From Lithospermum erythrorhizon (taxonomy: Eukaryota; Streptophyta; Magnoliopsida; Boraginales; Boraginaceae): DNA of 64,000 nt. This document shows, piece after piece, positions 1 through 13,089 of the stretch (its first letter is position 1; each line of letters begins with the position of its first letter). The position numbers were made by a program, and so were the translations under genes. Under the pieces are notes generated by a model. The model was not told the DNA's origin, ran no database searches, and was given only the letters and a program-made list of their open reading frames with translations. Location: NCBI GenBank assembly GCA_019722365.1, contig JADFUC010001641.1:62001-126000 (forward strand), in the 5' to 3' direction.

Positions 1-2160
1 TCGTAGGGTCACCGCTTCGACCCTCTGGGGCCGACGGGCGGTATGTTTTTGCGAGACCCGACACTGGGCCTCTCTTCCTCCTGAGTCGGGTCTTTCCCAT
101 GCAAAGTGGAAGCTGTAAAGCAAGCGAAGCCACCCGTGGAAGTGCTCCTATCTCCGCGCCCAGGAGACGGAGACCATTTTACTAATCTCTACGAAATACG
201 GCCAAGTTCGCCTCGATACGGCCGGTGGGCGGGACGCCTGGGTTCCAAGACATCTCTCTCGGCCGCACGGGCAATGCCTATCCGCTTCAAAAATAGTGGT
301 AAATACAATGGCAAATCAAGAACGATATGAACGAAATAAACATATATGTATTGTGTTATGTACCCCAACAGAAAGGAGATCCCGAGGTGGTATCATATTC
401 CTTAGACTGGACGATAATTCAAGCCAATCAGACACCCTTCGAATAGACCTCAGAACTTCGAAATGAATACCCCAACGTAATGTCTCCGTGATAATGGATC
501 CGCGCGCGCCCTCGCTGGGGCCGAGATGCATCCCGCAGCGAAACTCCATACCTGGGGAACCGCCCATCCATACCTCTTCGAAACCCCACTGGGAGTGCCG
601 CCGGCTCTCGAGACCTTTAGTTCACCTCGGGATATGCAAAGATGTCCCAGCCTCGCCCGCTGGAAGGAGGTAAGCCACCCCGAATGGGAGGTATTATGAC
701 AACTAAAAAATAACTCTACTTGAGGGTCTCCGTTTGATGTGACTACTACGAACATGGTAATCGCAGTTTCACCCGCCTGGGCGATTTGCCCTGAGCCCGG
801 CTTTATGCCTAATAAAAATGTTATTGCCAAAAGGTAGTGCGGAACCTAAGCAACCGTAGGAAAGTGGATTCTATGTATATGGCCGCCCAACCCAAGGTAG
901 TGGGCCTCGACCGATGATCGACCCGGTGGTTCAAAACTTTATCCTTCTCTGCTTGGAAATGTAGCTCCACAAAAGTGGAATAGAAAATATTGCCTAAAGT
1001 TATCTAGGTCCGCCTACTGCCCAGGGTGCCATGAGGGCAAATCAATCGGGCGGCTGGCCGAGGTCGGGATCAGCAAGGCCATGGATTCTTCGTCTGGGTT
1101 GTCAGTATAGCCCGAACATGTCCTCCACCTCACCTCCTAAGGAATTTTCATGTTAGCAAAGTGTCATGGAAAGGAGTAAACCCAAATCGCCCATGGTAAC
1201 CTCAAAGACCTGTAAGTCGAATAAAGTCCGGCCTCAAGAGACTTCTAATGATTTCCTTCGGTTAAACTGCTTAGCCATATTCCCGCATTGGTATAATGAG
1301 TAGTGGGTTAAACACAAGTTGTGAAAATTAGGGGAATCATAAGCCAAACATAAAGGTTTTTGGGAAAAGGGAAAGAGGGGTTTCCAAGCACATCCACAGA
1401 ATCAGCAGAATCTTCAACAATTGTTCATATTCACCTTCTAGATCTAACACGTTTCCCGATACCCCAAATATTAAATTAGAATAGGGATTAATCTTCCTAC
1501 TTCATAAATGCTATTAAAATCCCCAAAACAATCAACCTCAAACCCTAAAAAGCACATCGACCGGGCGGCATACCTAAAGGTCCTGTACGTACACCCTTCA
1601 CTCACCGAATGCCTTCTCCTCCTTCAGATGACCCCCTCGATTAAAGGCGACCGTTTAAAAGTACCTCAAAACTCGCATGGGAGGCGATAAAAAAACAACA
1701 CAATAAATATACGTACAATGCGGCCCTTTCGTTAAGAAGAGGATCAAGAATAGGAAAACTAAAACGGGGAGTATATAGGGAGTTTGGAAGATGAACAAAT
1801 AAGTGCAGGGAAGGATGGAGAGAAGGTGAATAGTTAAAGCTGATAAGTATGAAGTAAAGTACAATGAATGCTGGTTACCTTTATAGGCTTATAATCCAAA
1901 CGAAAGGTGGCTCCATTCCCCGAGGTAGTGGGCACGCGCAGTGCGGGTTTCTTTGCTCCATAAAGGCGGGCCGAATCAAGTAATAAATCGCGAATTCGTG
2001 AGGTTGTTCCAGTCGTGCCGTGGTATTTATCCAAGCCGCGATACTCGTCCAATACCTTATACTTGCTTGCAGGGGCAGAGTTCAATGAATGGTCTTCAGC
2101 CATCCAAAAGATCAAGAATCATTTCTCTTCACTCTCACCATTCCTTGAAGGGGCAATGAT
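1..2160. other. Unassigned decayed repeat-like DNA
   Basis: This stretch is richer in GC than the AT-rich DNA after 2,760. It has only short, interrupted reading frames on both strands. The longest, a - strand frame of about 93 codons at 1,834-2,115, matches nothing I recognise. The texture (CG-rich patches, stop codons in every frame) resembles the decayed gypsy interiors further right, so it is probably retrotransposon-derived. No domain motif was found to prove that. Confidence 0.3.
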
Positions 2161-2740
2161 ATATATATGATTTCAGCCCAACATATTCGTGTAAGCATGT
2201 CACATTGTGATAAGCCCCAAGCGTAATTAGTAGATGCAATGCCTTGCTAAGACGATCCCATGAAGAGTTATGTGATTCACGACAACCCATAAGCATTCTC
2301 CTATAAATACCCCATCACTAAGACACCTCCCTTAATTCAAAATTCTTATTCTCTAGTACATTTGATATTCTTGTACCTCACATAACTCCAAAATACCCCA
2401 CTGACCATCTGAAGAGCTTCGTGGACTATCCTGGTCACACTTTCGTGTCCGACGGCCGAAAGTGCATTCGAACCCACCTGACAATAACATCGGGCAGATC
2501 TACCTGTGAACCTCAATAGAAGAAAGAAAAAGACCCGGCCTCCGCATCCGTGCCTAAGAGCACACTCCCCAACCCGACACTCCAAGCCACTGAAAAGTTC
2601 AAATTCCATCCTAAGTCCACAGGAAATCCCATCCGAAACTCTTGTAATAATATATTCAGAAAGGAGGTACAAATGTATATAACAAGTATGACCCATAAGC
2701 ACAAGAGTCAATTATTTGGAATGGATGGCCCCTTATGACA
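2160..2740 (+). repeat. Possible LTR or promoter fragment of a retrotransposon
   Basis: A good TATA box (CTATAAATAC at 2,301-2,310) is followed by pyrimidine-rich sequence and then a CG-richer stretch. That order is usual for the U3-R-U5 part of plant gypsy LTRs. No second copy was found in the window, so the LTR reading is inference. The short frames here on both strands look random. Confidence 0.25.
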
Positions 2741-5093
2741 TGAGCAGAGTGTAAATCTCCAGATCAAGAAGAAGAGCAATGAGCTCCATAACCATTTTTC
2801 ATAGTAATTAGTTTTTAAACTATCTAATTTATAACTCTAAATAATAACAAACCAAACGATGTTGACGTGCTTTAGTCCATCAACTTAACAAATTATATTT
2901 AGTAAGAGTTAGTTGTCAAAGAACTTATCAAGCTGAGATAGACTAAATAAAATGGAGCAGACCTCCATGGCTGTGGATTTGAATTCAAAATGTCGAATGA
3001 GGAATAATCTTTAATCAACCTTCATTAGATACCTAAACTTTCCTACAACTTAGATATTCATTTAGACAAGTTTAATCTGCATATGAAGATAACAATGCAT
3101 GTTACAACTCACTAACCATCATGAGATCTAAGTTTTGTGAATAGAAAAGCAAGCATAGTACGCCCATTATCAACATGGGCAATATGTAATTGCAAACTAC
3201 CAATTTGACATAATTGCAATCACGAAACTCATGAATTAATATGGACCTAAAACAAGAGTTCAAAAACACATGTCACAACAAACTAATATACCAATTCAAA
3301 CGCCTTCCGAATCTATGAACATAGAAATAAACAATTAAGGGATTACGAACAGAGTAATAACAAATAATTAAAGAATGAGGGGATAAGAGTTGATCTAACT
3401 AATTATATATAATACTTAGTGCAGGTGTAAGCACAGCCTCATGAGAAGAGAAAAGCTGGGAAATTGGAAGCTAACTTCAAATATATATGTAGTATTCTAA
3501 GTTAAGTTTAGGTATAGGATGCGACGTTACCTTACCAGCTCATAAGTGGTCTGGTTTGTCATCACAAGGTAGCTATTCTGAACAAATTGTCATGAAAAAA
3601 TATAAATGATTAACATAGAAAATGAAAAGATCCATAAGTAGATATATACTGAGTAGGTGTTTAAATTTCATGAGCTTTTAACATCCTTTCAATTAACTTC
3701 TGCAACAACAACAATAAATTAGGACAAAACCAAACAATTGGCAAAGATAACATATATTAACTAACAATAATGTAAAGGTCAAAGAGTGGGAGATCTTGAA
3801 AGTTGAAACAACTCCTTAGAATCAAAATTCTTGGGAATGCAAGGGGCTTGAGGAAATGCCCGATTGAGTTATATATAAGAGAATCCCCCAAATCACATAC
3901 CTGTTTGCCATTAATATTTCCCTAAACTTGCAAGAAACTTCAAACGGTACAAAGTATCCCAAAAATTCAGCCCAACCACACACTACCTAGATCTCCATCA
4001 ATGTTTTACCATGTTTGAAAGTAAACCGGTACCGATATCCTATTCCTCGTACAACTTGGATCGAAGCGGGGATGACAGTTGAAAAAGCTCACGTGAGAGG
4101 TGACAATTCCATTTCTTTATAGTATTGTTAATATTAATTCAACTAAAGTTAACAAGAAATGCTCAACATAAATTTAGTTATGTTCTATCGATAAACAAAT
4201 CAAGTATTCTATTCAATTCGAGTAATTCACCATTAATTAATTAATCAACAAACTGTAACATTAATTACGTTCTAATTAAAATTTTGAATTACAATTCGAA
4301 TTAATTTTAATGTATTAACATTATTAATTATGTTATAATCGATGAATTTTGATTTGCAGCCAAAATGGAGCTTGGGAAAGTACGAACATGATTTCGTCTA
4401 CAAGTTCAAGGCGCAGAATGGCGACAAATACCGGAAGTTCCTTCATGAACTAAAGCAGAAGCAGACGAGTGTGAACAAGGTGGTTGATCGATAATCTGAA
4501 ACCGCCTTTCATGAAGTATCAAAAAATATGGAGACATTTTGTGCCTCCCCAGAGTAGAAATCAGGCGGCCAGGCCAGAAAAAGGCCACAGGTATGGTGTG
4601 AGATGGTAATTATATTTAAAGTAGTTCATCGTTATTTTACTTTTATTTTTGTGTAGATTAAATATTTTTGTGTTTTGTATATGAACTAGAGGGCAAGAAG
4701 CAGTCCACGTTGTCTGTTGTGGTCAACGACTCAACGTTAACCTGAAGCCGGGCAAGAAGGCAAACCCAACCAGCAAAGTCCATCACGAGGATTTCCAAAA
4801 GGGTATTGTAAGTTATTTCTCATTATTTAGAGTGTTGAGTTTTATGTTATTGTATATTATGACTAATATTTTGTTTAATAACATATATGAGTATCGAGTA
4901 AATCTCGAGAAGGAGCTAGATATATCTGGGTTCTGGAAATCGACTCTATTTATGTTTCTCGCAGAGTGTCACATGGTCGAGTGTATGGCGTTATTGGTGA
5001 GCATATTTGTGCATGACGATGAATGTTGATGGTGGGAGTGCGGTCCATACTCAGCTGGAAGAGCCGGTGTCGCCAGCAGGATTCCGCCTCCTG

Positions 5094-5106
5094 CCCCCCC
5101 CCCCCC
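5094..5106 (+). repeat. C homopolymer, 13 bases
   Basis: Thirteen consecutive C residues stand alone in AT-rich surroundings. Such runs are prone to length error in sequencing. Confidence 0.9.
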
Positions 5107-5399
5107 TACCTTGATGTTGTCCCTCAAACCCATGGAGCCTGCTTACTCAGCCTGACCCCCACCTAAGAGCCCCGTGAAAGATGTGTTTTTGACTGAGCTG
5201 TTATACAATATTTGATTTTCAGCACATTTGGTTGGATGTTCACTACTTTCGTTTAGTTTATGTTTATAAAATTTTTAGTATTTGTGTTTAGCTTTATTTT
5301 TATAGATGTTCATTTGACTTTACTAAATATGTGATGTAGCTCTGAAACTGTTGAAATAGCTTCCGGCTACAATATTTATTTTTCTTGTTTTTAACCTAA

Positions 5400-5735
5400 T
5401 ACAACGAATAACGAATAAACCCAACATAGGAGATACGACAAAGTTTATTTATTTTTTGTTTTTTGTTTTCAATTTTTCCAATTAAGTGAACGATAAAAAC
5501 GACAATCATTATTTATTTTGAATTAATCCTTTTTCAACTTCTTTTAATTAGTGGAACGCCAAAAACAACGAAATCTTTGAAGCTAGTAGAGACAAAATAC
5601 GGCAAACTTTTATTATTTTTCAATTAAAATTTTCTTCTTCTCCAACTAAACAAACGACAAAGCTTAAGACAAAACTTATTTATTTTTGAATTGATTTTTC
5701 TAATTAAGTGAACGACAAAAACCTTCATAAATAAA
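5400..5735 (+). repeat. Imperfect tandem repeat, unit roughly 80 bp
   Basis: A motif close to TTAAGTGAACGACAAAAAC recurs about four times (near 5,480, 5,550, 5,650 and 5,705). Each copy is preceded by a T-rich stretch of the type TTATTTATTTTTGAATT. The copies diverge in sequence and length. This is a decayed minisatellite, possibly part of an LTR of the adjacent gypsy element. Confidence 0.5.
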
Positions 5736-7179
5736 ATAACAAAGAACGAAGAAGATAGTTATAATTAAGGTTGTTAATTGATAACCTTATAACAATGGGC
5801 CGATCAACAGGATCGATCCATTATAATGCCTTCTCCGCAAATTTGGATCGCGCGATAAGCAGTTCACCACAAATAAACGCGAATTCGCCACACGACGAGC
5901 CCAAATGTGACGAGGCCCCATACTGTGAGTGCTGGTCGAGTCAGTCCAACCCGGTAGTATCTACTGGGCAATTAATCCACGCCACTTGTTCTCCAATCTT
6001 GCCGGGTAATTAGCGAGGGCAATCAAGCACTACAATTCCCGACTCTCTTAATTACCTCAGTTTCATCATCCCGACACAATCGATACCACTGCCCGACCAA
6101 GCAACAAATCAATAAACTATAAAAAGTGGAAACCTCGGGAGACAACCGCAGAAGTTTACTTTGATACCCAAACTCATTTTCGAAACTAAACTCCCCCGCC
6201 CTTACTAATCCTCATCGGCTCTGAGCGTTTCTGACCGACAACCTGGTCTTTGGTTCGCATTAGCTTCCATTTATCTGCCATGCATCGAAGCTCAACTCGA
6301 TGATTTGCGGATCCAAATTTCATCACCAAAAACGGATCGATCAGTCAAGCTGGAAAGCTCATACAATGAGACCTTATTCCTACCATTCTCATTATAACCA
6401 CGGAACTAAATAAAGCCGATTTACAACCGGGCCTCAGCGGGGAATAATGGACTAAATCCGAATAACCCGCCGATCGCTTCCACCGGAGAACGTCCCCAAC
6501 TAATACCTAAAAACCTGGCCAACTTACTTGGCCCGGAAGCGACCATGCCCTCGAAAGTGGGAGTTCGTGATCCACCGTACGGCGTGGTCGACATGCGGCC
6601 CGATTCATAGTAACGTTATGTAGCAACTCAAGTGAACAACCTCCATCAGGAGAAATCCTTGTGAAACTCGTTGTCCAAGCAATGGAGATGCGGAAGCAAA
6701 CCTACACTCATATACTCCCCTACCAAATGATGAACTGACAAAGCATTTACCTGACACTGGAAGCGGTGGCCCCGCCCACAAATATGGCGGCCTTACAACG
6801 TGTGGATGCCTCCTCGAAGTAGAGTAATGGGACACGTTGCCGAGCAAAAAATATGGAGTTGACCGCTCGCACCCTTCTCGCCTAAGATTTGGCCGCTAGC
6901 TACGCCGGGCGGGGACGTAAGCTCCCCACATTCCACCAAATTGGCTGTGAAAGCACGGATCCGGAAGAAAGTACGCCGAGAATTTCAATCCTATCTTCCA
7001 CCAGCCCCAACAAGAGGGTGTACCGTATCCTTTCCATCCAGCCTCGCCGGCCCATCGTTGAAACGTCTAATCAGCTACACAAAGCGGATGCTACATCCTT
7101 CGAGAGCTCAAGAGGCGGTTCACCCGAACATATGACGGAAATTCGGTAGACAAGGACGCAGCACTCCCTAATGACCCTC

Positions 7180-7345
7180 GCTGTGGGGAGTCCGAGTCAA
7201 TTGTTCTTCCAGATGTAATTCAACTGCCTGGACTTACCAAGAAATCAAGTGGCTATCGCCTTTCATGGTGGGTTTGAATAGAAATTCAAGGAAATCTCTT
7301 CTTCAAAAAGGTACCCTCGTGGATTTGTAGGAGGTCAACAAACGG
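7180..7345 (+). pseudogene. gag fragment of element A
   Basis: Reading across stops gives a segment with VAIAFHGGF, then FKEISSSKRYPR. This matches the pattern near the C-terminal end of plant retrotransposon Gag domains (a short A-F-x-G-G-L motif followed by a K-x-P element). It lies about 530 bp upstream of the protease fragment, the expected position. Stops and shifts show it is not functional. Confidence 0.45.
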
Positions 7346-7875
7346 GCCTGCTATGTATATCCCCGATCGGTGAGTAATGAGAAGAAAGTGACCGAGAAAA
7401 GTGTGGGCGTGGAAAAACACCACTTGAGGATAATCTAAGCATAACCGAACTCCAAGAAAGCGGAGCGCTTTTGCACAGATCTGCAAGCACTGGATGTAGT
7501 CTATTCCAAGGTTGATCTTACCGAGAGGCTTTCAAGATGCCTCCAAGGAGACCCCGAGGGAAGCCAAGGAAGTTGTTCTCGAGATGAGGATGGATGTCGC
7601 ATCCACCCCTCGGAGAAGCATGCCCTGCATTTATGATACGAGTAAATTCCCCCGCCAATATCGTATGACCACTCTGCACGACACTACACCCATCACCGAC
7701 AATTCCAAAAGATCGAGATCGGTAAGCTCATTTAAAGGGGGCAACAAGCGGACTATGTCTATAAGGAGATCCAAAGTACGAATAAACGCTTTTAACCAAG
7801 AGAGGTCAAGGGACCCCGGACGGTCCTCCCGTAATCGGCAGGAAGCGTAAACGTAAATCCTTTCAGAGGCCGGGA

Positions 7876-8148
7876 GTGGCGAGACTCCGGGAGCGCGACG
7901 GCGTGACGCAAAAAAGGACATTTATGCCGCGGACGCCCGGCACTCGCCCCGAAAGTTCCCTGACCTTTCCTTTCCGTGAAAGACTTCTGAGGGGATGTAG
8001 TGCCCCTCACGAGGGATCCCCCCTCGTGATCACGCCGGTTATCGCTAACTGGCGAGCCGTGACAAGCGGACAATGTGAGTTCGTGGATATCCTATTCCTA
8101 GATGTCTACCTAATACCAGTACGCATCTGGACCAGAGCCACCCACTAA
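7876..8148 (+). pseudogene. Retropepsin-like protease fragment of element A
   Basis: An open frame of about 90 codons contains PLVITPVIANW followed, after a divergent stretch, by FVDILFLDVYL. In Tat-type gypsy proteases this spacing is PLVI-x-x-VIAN, then the catalytic LVDTGSS, then DILF-x-D. Here the catalytic D-T/S-G triad itself is garbled (SGQCEF in its place), so the enzyme would be inactive. It sits between gag and RT as expected. Confidence 0.6.
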
Positions 8149-8677
8149 GTAGGTTTACTTCTGGATGCGAGCCTACCGTGGCTGGCCAAACCTCATGGCA
8201 ACGACGCATGCTGATCCTCAACAGCCACCTAACACGGCCTAATCACTATCGTGACATAAGCTCCGGCGGGGATTACAATGGAATTACTGGCCCGCAGCCC
8301 GCTGAGGCTATGGTTTCCCAACGCCGATACGGGACTAGGAGGCAATAATTTTGTTTAAGGCAATAGGATGCTACTTAGGCTTACCAAATAAATTAAAGCA
8401 TGATGGAGCACGATTCATTCAGAAAACGGAGGAGCAGTGGGACAAACGTGCACCCCCCCTCGGCAGCCTCCAGAGGGAAAGCCCCAACAGGCTCACATGA
8501 AAAAGAAAGCCAAAGCGCCCTCTCAATGGTAAAAGAACCCGCAAACGCCTTCGGATCGACACGGCACTTGGAAATATTTAGGCAGCCTCCTAATCCGTGG
8601 ATTAAGACTGTCGATATCTCGCTGAACCTGGCGATATATGTCGGGGTGTATTCAGGTGGCGGTCCACCGGTTGTATT

Positions 8678-9110
8678 GTGGATGCCCATTACAAGTCCGT
8701 CAAACAAAAAGCGCCAGGACCTTATCGCAGAGTAGTGGCAGTTCCCATCCGAGTCGAGAACCGCCAGGGCAATATCCGAGTTGTTTTCCTATTAATGGTG
8801 CCATTAACGCTGTGTCGTCTTCCAAAGCCCAACGGACATGGCGATGTGTATGCATTTCACTCAACATTAACAAAACATGTCTCGTGATCGTAGTCTCCCC
8901 TCTACCCACTGCCGGGCTATGTGGTGGACTTCTTGTGATTACCTTCCTCGCATCACCTGCATTTTCACGGGCGAAGACGCGAGAAGCATCGCTGTCAGAA
9001 TCGAAAGATGGCATTTATCAGCAGAGTAGTCAGCGGCCTCTCGACTTAATGCTGGAGTTACGTGACAACGCAGCCAGCAGTGTGTTTTCTACTCAGTCGG
9101 CCTAATAGGG
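8678..9110 (+). pseudogene. Reverse transcriptase fragment of element A
   Basis: Across two frames the segment reads from a K-x-V-K-Q-K start to KPNG, then TWRCVCISLNINKTC and SPLPTA. These match the conserved gypsy RT block K-P-N-G-x-W-R-M-C-x-D-x-x-x-x-N-K-x-C-P with its following PLP. The WR-C and NKTC residues are kept, but the D of the block is lost. The later YVDD-containing part was not found. It lies downstream of the protease fragment in the same orientation. Confidence 0.65.
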
Positions 9111-9429
9111 GAAGCCGGATGACATAAACATCAAGAGCCGGCAGCGGGGACATGGTGCCAACCTCCGTGAGGGTTTCAACACTGGTGAGGTTCTCCCATC
9201 CGCGTACAAGTCAGCATTTTGAAAGTTCTCCGATAGATCAAATAGATAGGCCAACCCGAATAAAATAGCCGTACTTTATGTCATGCAAAGCCCAAAGACC
9301 TAAAAGCGAGTTTCAACGCCGATGTAGATCGTATTTCTAATAAAGCGTTCATATCACAAAGTGGGATCGGAGTTCACCTCTTTTCAAAGCCATTATGTGG
9401 GTAGGTGAGTCTGGAATGGACTCCGTAGC

Positions 9430-9960
9430 CAGGCCAAACATCGCTCGAGCTGAAAGCATACCTACAATCTCCTCACCGACGTCTCCACTCTATCCCATGA
9501 TCTTCTAGCCGGCGTTGTTCTCATCCCAGAGGATTGTATGTCCGTAGGCCGTGTACTACGTTAGTCGGGTCACGCAGGGCTTCTGCACAAGTGTATCCTC
9601 TCAATGGAGAAGTTCGAGCATCCGGCTTTATCGCTGTTGCCCGAAAGTTCTCAAGCACGTATCACGCGCATTCAGCGGAGCTTAATCACATACTAGCCTA
9701 TGCGGCAGTATAGTAGAAAACCCCAGCCGGTTCTGGGCGGATCGTGAAACGAGCCATGTAGACGAGTGAGCTCTCACCTCCGCTAACCATGACAAAGCAT
9801 CGGGCGCAATGTGCATTAATGGATTTCATGGTCGTCACACCCACGGGCCTGGCGGCGGCGGCCTGAGTCACACCGCGATCGAGGCCTCGAGACAAGTGTC
9901 CGTTGGTATATGTCGACACTACAGGCGAGTAACCCTCGCAGCTCGGGGCAAAAATACGAC
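9430..9960 (+). pseudogene. RNase H and linker fragment of element A
   Basis: Read across frames this gives ELKAYLQSPP, then AVYYVSRVTQG, then ARAFSG-like residues. These correspond to the gypsy connection and RNase H region (L-K-x-Y-L-x-x-P-P, then VYYVSR-x-L-x-G-A-E). Further on, GRIVKRAM with ALMDFMV and VYVDTTGE fits the boundary into a second RNase H (W-A-x-E-L, A-L-A-D-F, L-Y-V-D-G-S). A second RNase H is a hallmark of the Tat lineage. All of it is broken by stops. Confidence 0.6.
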
Positions 9961-10794
9961 AGGGTCACCGAGGTAAATGCGTAAAGATTCCTCGAGATTC
10001 GCCTTCACGGCCACAATAACACGCCGAAAGACGCATCAGCTAGTCGGACTTCTCATTAGCGAATGATCTGGGGTAACACATCCATATACGGATGCATTCA
10101 TAGGTGCTAGCCGGGCCATGCGGCGATTTTAAAATCATTTAATCAAAGATGATCGGGTGGTACCGCTGGTGGTCCGCAGCTGATAGACTATTCCGATCTT
10201 AGCGTGGAACACGCCTCGAGAGGGAATCGTGAGGGGAACAGTTGTCCCGGGGCTTGGGGCTGCTAAACGGGGTACTTTAGACTTTCCTCGAGTGCGCCAT
10301 ATGGAACGGCAGTGAACCTTCCGGACGAAGGAGGTAACGGATAACGCTCGAGTATAAGAGGATTCATTCGAAAGACGTACCAAACCATCACGAATTTAAG
10401 GGGAACTCTTTAGAACCCAGCGATAGTTTTGATACCATGGCGCAGTCGCCCCCACCCTCCTCCATGGTGTTATCTATTACCTCATTCGCTCTCGGAAGGC
10501 CTCTTCTCGGCTTACCCACTTAATGCCAAGCGGATTCTGGGAGAGAAGCCGTATACCCGTTATGGCCAATCGATAACTTATCCGCCTCCCCGATTACCAG
10601 GAACATGTTCTTATGAACATCGGAAGAGTTTGGGCCAAAATTAACCTCCGTAGTATCCTACTGAAGCCTTCCTTTGTCTCAATAATTTTAAAATCGCCTC
10701 TTCACGTAAGGCCCACTAAGAATTTGTAGAGTCCGGGTCTGTGATAATGGATGCAAGTTTCTACCCCAAAGAATTTTCTAATGAAAGACGATCG

Positions 10795-10885
10795 CTAATG
10801 CTTCAAGTACTCAACCTCATTATTCATGGACGCGAAGGCAAATCTGAGATTATACTCTATTTTGTTTCCTCCGGGAACATAACTG
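10795..10885 (-). pseudogene. Second RNase H (aRNH-type) fragment of element B
   Basis: The - strand reads LRFAFASMNNEVEYL, matching the very conserved L-x-F-x-F-x-A-S-N-N-E-A-E-Y-E-A-L block of the second RNase H in Tat-type plant gypsy elements. A stop follows shortly after. It lies about 200 bp downstream of the first RNase H fragment. Confidence 0.6.
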
Positions 10886-11082
10886 ATCTCAAATTTCCCA
10901 CGCCACCCGGATTGCCGTACCGCTGGATATACTCTAGACCTTCAACCGGGAGGCCTCGATCAGAAGCATCAATTCACGACGCTGTCCTTCCTCCTCGCCC
11001 ATGGGGCGCATTCCTCGGTCAGCAAATCTCGCAGCGTTTTCCAGCTCTCACGCCATAAGGGCTTATACCGGAGGTCAAACCT

Positions 11083-11352
11083 TTACTCAAATCCGTGACC
11101 CATTTCATGATTCGTCCCGGACCAAATTCGGGATTCTCCGTGATTTCTCCACAAAGGTTGGTCCATGACTACTCGCACTAAGCGCCTCAAAGTATCGTGT
11201 TTAAGGTTTCGAAGCGAAGACAAGAGCATTATACCAGCCTCGGTTGCGGGCAATCGCTCGGCCCCCACATAACTCTGGCTAACATAATACACCTCGAGCC
11301 TTTCTTCCTCCCGGATAAGAACACCGACGAGGCCGACTCGTAGGATCGCCAA
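11083..11352 (-). pseudogene. RNase H fragment of element B
   Basis: An open - strand frame of about 89 codons contains VLIREEERLEVYYVSQSYVGAE and later DQPLWR. The family pattern is VLVREE...VYYVSR-x-L-x-G-A-E, then T-DQPL-R. Length and spacing fit the gypsy RNase H domain between the polymerase and the second RNase H. It is an isolated fragment; neighbouring domains are in other frames. Confidence 0.75.
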
Positions 11353-11739
11353 GTAGAGTCAGTAAGATGTCCCCTCAGAATCGGGCTGGGCTAGTCAAAT
11401 TTGGGAGATTTGTGCATGCCTTCAACCCCCGAAATGACGCTCATACTCCGGAGTCCATTCAAACTCCTTCCCAATTTGGTGATAGCCATGAAAAGGGTAA
11501 TTCTCCGGCCCCTGCCCAGCGATACGAACCCCTCAAGTAGGGCGCAACTTTCTATCCGGCTCCTGGCCTCGTATGGCTCAATCGGGTGGGTTATTTTATC
11601 CGGTTCTGGCCATCCCTCGTCATCATATATCCGGTGAACTTCTGATTCACCCCTTTAAAAGACGCACCTGCTAAGCCGAAGCTTATACCTCGCAAGTTGA
11701 CAAACTCTCCCGGAGGTTGGCCTACGGTCTACCACCTCC

Positions 11740-12195
11740 CTGGGCCTTCAGTACGCTATCCACATGGGAGGCTACCACCGAGTAGAAAACACCTTGTCAC
11801 CATCCGCCGATACGTGGCTTCCGCTAAGATTCGAGCCGAAGGCCATGACCTTCCAACAATAGATGATACTCAGCCATTTAACGCGGTCTTCCACATCGTT
11901 GTTTTCCATGAAGACATGAGGCCCCAAGTTCGGCCTTAAGCCCACCACCTTGTCCCCTGCCCAGAGTCAACTATCAATATCAGTAGGTAACAAATCCCAA
12001 AAAGTGCGCCTCATTGAGCGCCGTGAAGTCCGTGCACATCCGCCATGTCCCTACCGATTGGGACTTACCACCACATTTTCCAACCATGTCGGAGCTCCAG
12101 GACGGCAAGCACTCTACTGCTTGTCTCACCTCCCTCCCGTGATGGCTCTTATCCCCGGTAAGGTCCTATTTTTTTGCTTGACGGGCTCAGAATTG
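11740..12195 (-). pseudogene. Reverse transcriptase fragment of element B
   Basis: The - strand reads EPVKQKNRT, then APTWLENVVVSPN, then a frame change to MADVHGLHGAQ; in the neighbouring frame the same bases give RTS-like remains of MCTDFTALNE. Further on come remnants of MPFGLKNAGATYQR-x-x-D-x-x-F (AFG..., ATYRRMV, DKVF). The order and spacing are those of gypsy RT. Several frameshifts make it non-functional. Confidence 0.65.
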
Positions 12196-12844
12196 GGTCC
12201 ATGTACAACCGTGGACTACCACATACGGATCCACCCGCGATACTTCCAGCTCCCACGCCGAAGCATATCCCCGTACTCTCGACCACCCTGACAAGACGCC
12301 GCTTCCGCCTCCCCATGGTCGCTGCCGATCATGAAAACCTTGCCGGATCATTCTCATCGCGGGACACCTGCATCTTCTGGGCGTGGCTTTCCCCTTCGGG
12401 GGAATTCCTCCTCCGAACCTCCGCAGGCGTACACGCTCCGCCTTTGGCTCCTCAAGCTTCCTGGATGTAGAACCCACCTCTATCTACGCCTTAATCCGCT
12501 TGGTGGAGGCCAGATAGCAACCCCTGGCCTTCTTCTGGCTCCGATGTATCTCCCCGGTCCCATACCGCGTTGGGAACTTTATTTTAAGATGGATTAAGGA
12601 AACCATACGTCAAATCGGTGAGCTGGCCCAATCATCCTGGCCAGAGTCCCTTCCTGTCCACGATAGTGAATTCCACCATCTTCATGGCCTACCGCCATGC
12701 TCGCTTCCATTGTCACCACGATTCATCACTCCCAACAAGCCTTACCGCTGTTCCCTCAGAAACCCTACCACCTGAAAGAGTGACCGCCTGATCCGTGACC
12801 GGCCAGACCGCACCTCCCGCCTCATCCTCGCTTTTAGCTAGGCA

Positions 12845-12950
12845 TCCGTGCAATGTGGATGTCTACGGAACTTCCCGTGTCTACGAGCATTCGCCCCACT
12901 TCGAAGTTGGCAATTACTAGCGTAATCACAAGCGGATCTTCATATGTGGG
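12845..12950 (-). pseudogene. Retropepsin fragment of element B with intact active-site motif
   Basis: The - strand encodes YEDPLVITLVIANFEVGRM followed directly by LVDTGSSVDI. This is the aspartic protease motif of gypsy elements, with the catalytic D-T-G kept. It lies between the gag remnant and RT, in the expected order. A stop follows about 10 codons later. Confidence 0.75.
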
Positions 12951-13089
12951 TACCGGGCTCAAGGCCGACCGTCACTTATAGATATCCTCTTGTATACGCC
13001 TGCCCTGGGCGCCTCCTATAGTCTCCTTCCCCGCCTCCTTTCCCGAGATGACGCTACCCTCTCGGTAATATCGGGAGGACCGGGGCTGA

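Larger units (their letters stand above)
2741..5760. other. AT-rich intergenic stretch with one exon-like fragment
   Basis: This is mostly AT-rich DNA without a gene. Around 4,358-4,595 (+) there is a denser, GC-balanced patch. Read across stops it encodes a basic, Lys/Arg-rich segment (including KFKAQNGDKYRKFLHELKQK) and ends near a GT that could be a splice donor. A second such patch lies at 4,690-4,805. I suspect a decayed plant transposase exon but cannot name the family. The remainder shows no signal. Confidence 0.3.
5770..10400 (+). mobile_element. Decayed Ty3/gypsy element A (Tat-like), + strand
   Basis: Fragments of gag (about 7,180-7,345), protease (7,876-8,148), reverse transcriptase (8,678-9,110) and RNase H (9,430-9,960) occur in this order on the + strand. 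That is the order of Ty3/gypsy pol. Every domain is split by stops and frameshifts, so the element is dead. Its LTRs were not delimited; the start near 5,770 is simply where the composition shifts from AT-rich. Integrase was not recognised. It may be cut off by element B, whose tail meets it around 10,400-10,700. Confidence 0.7.

Noticed and set aside
12174..12600. Long + strand frames (88-113 codons) between 11,950 and 12,600
   Set aside because: They lie opposite the - strand RT and protease motifs of element B and are shadows.
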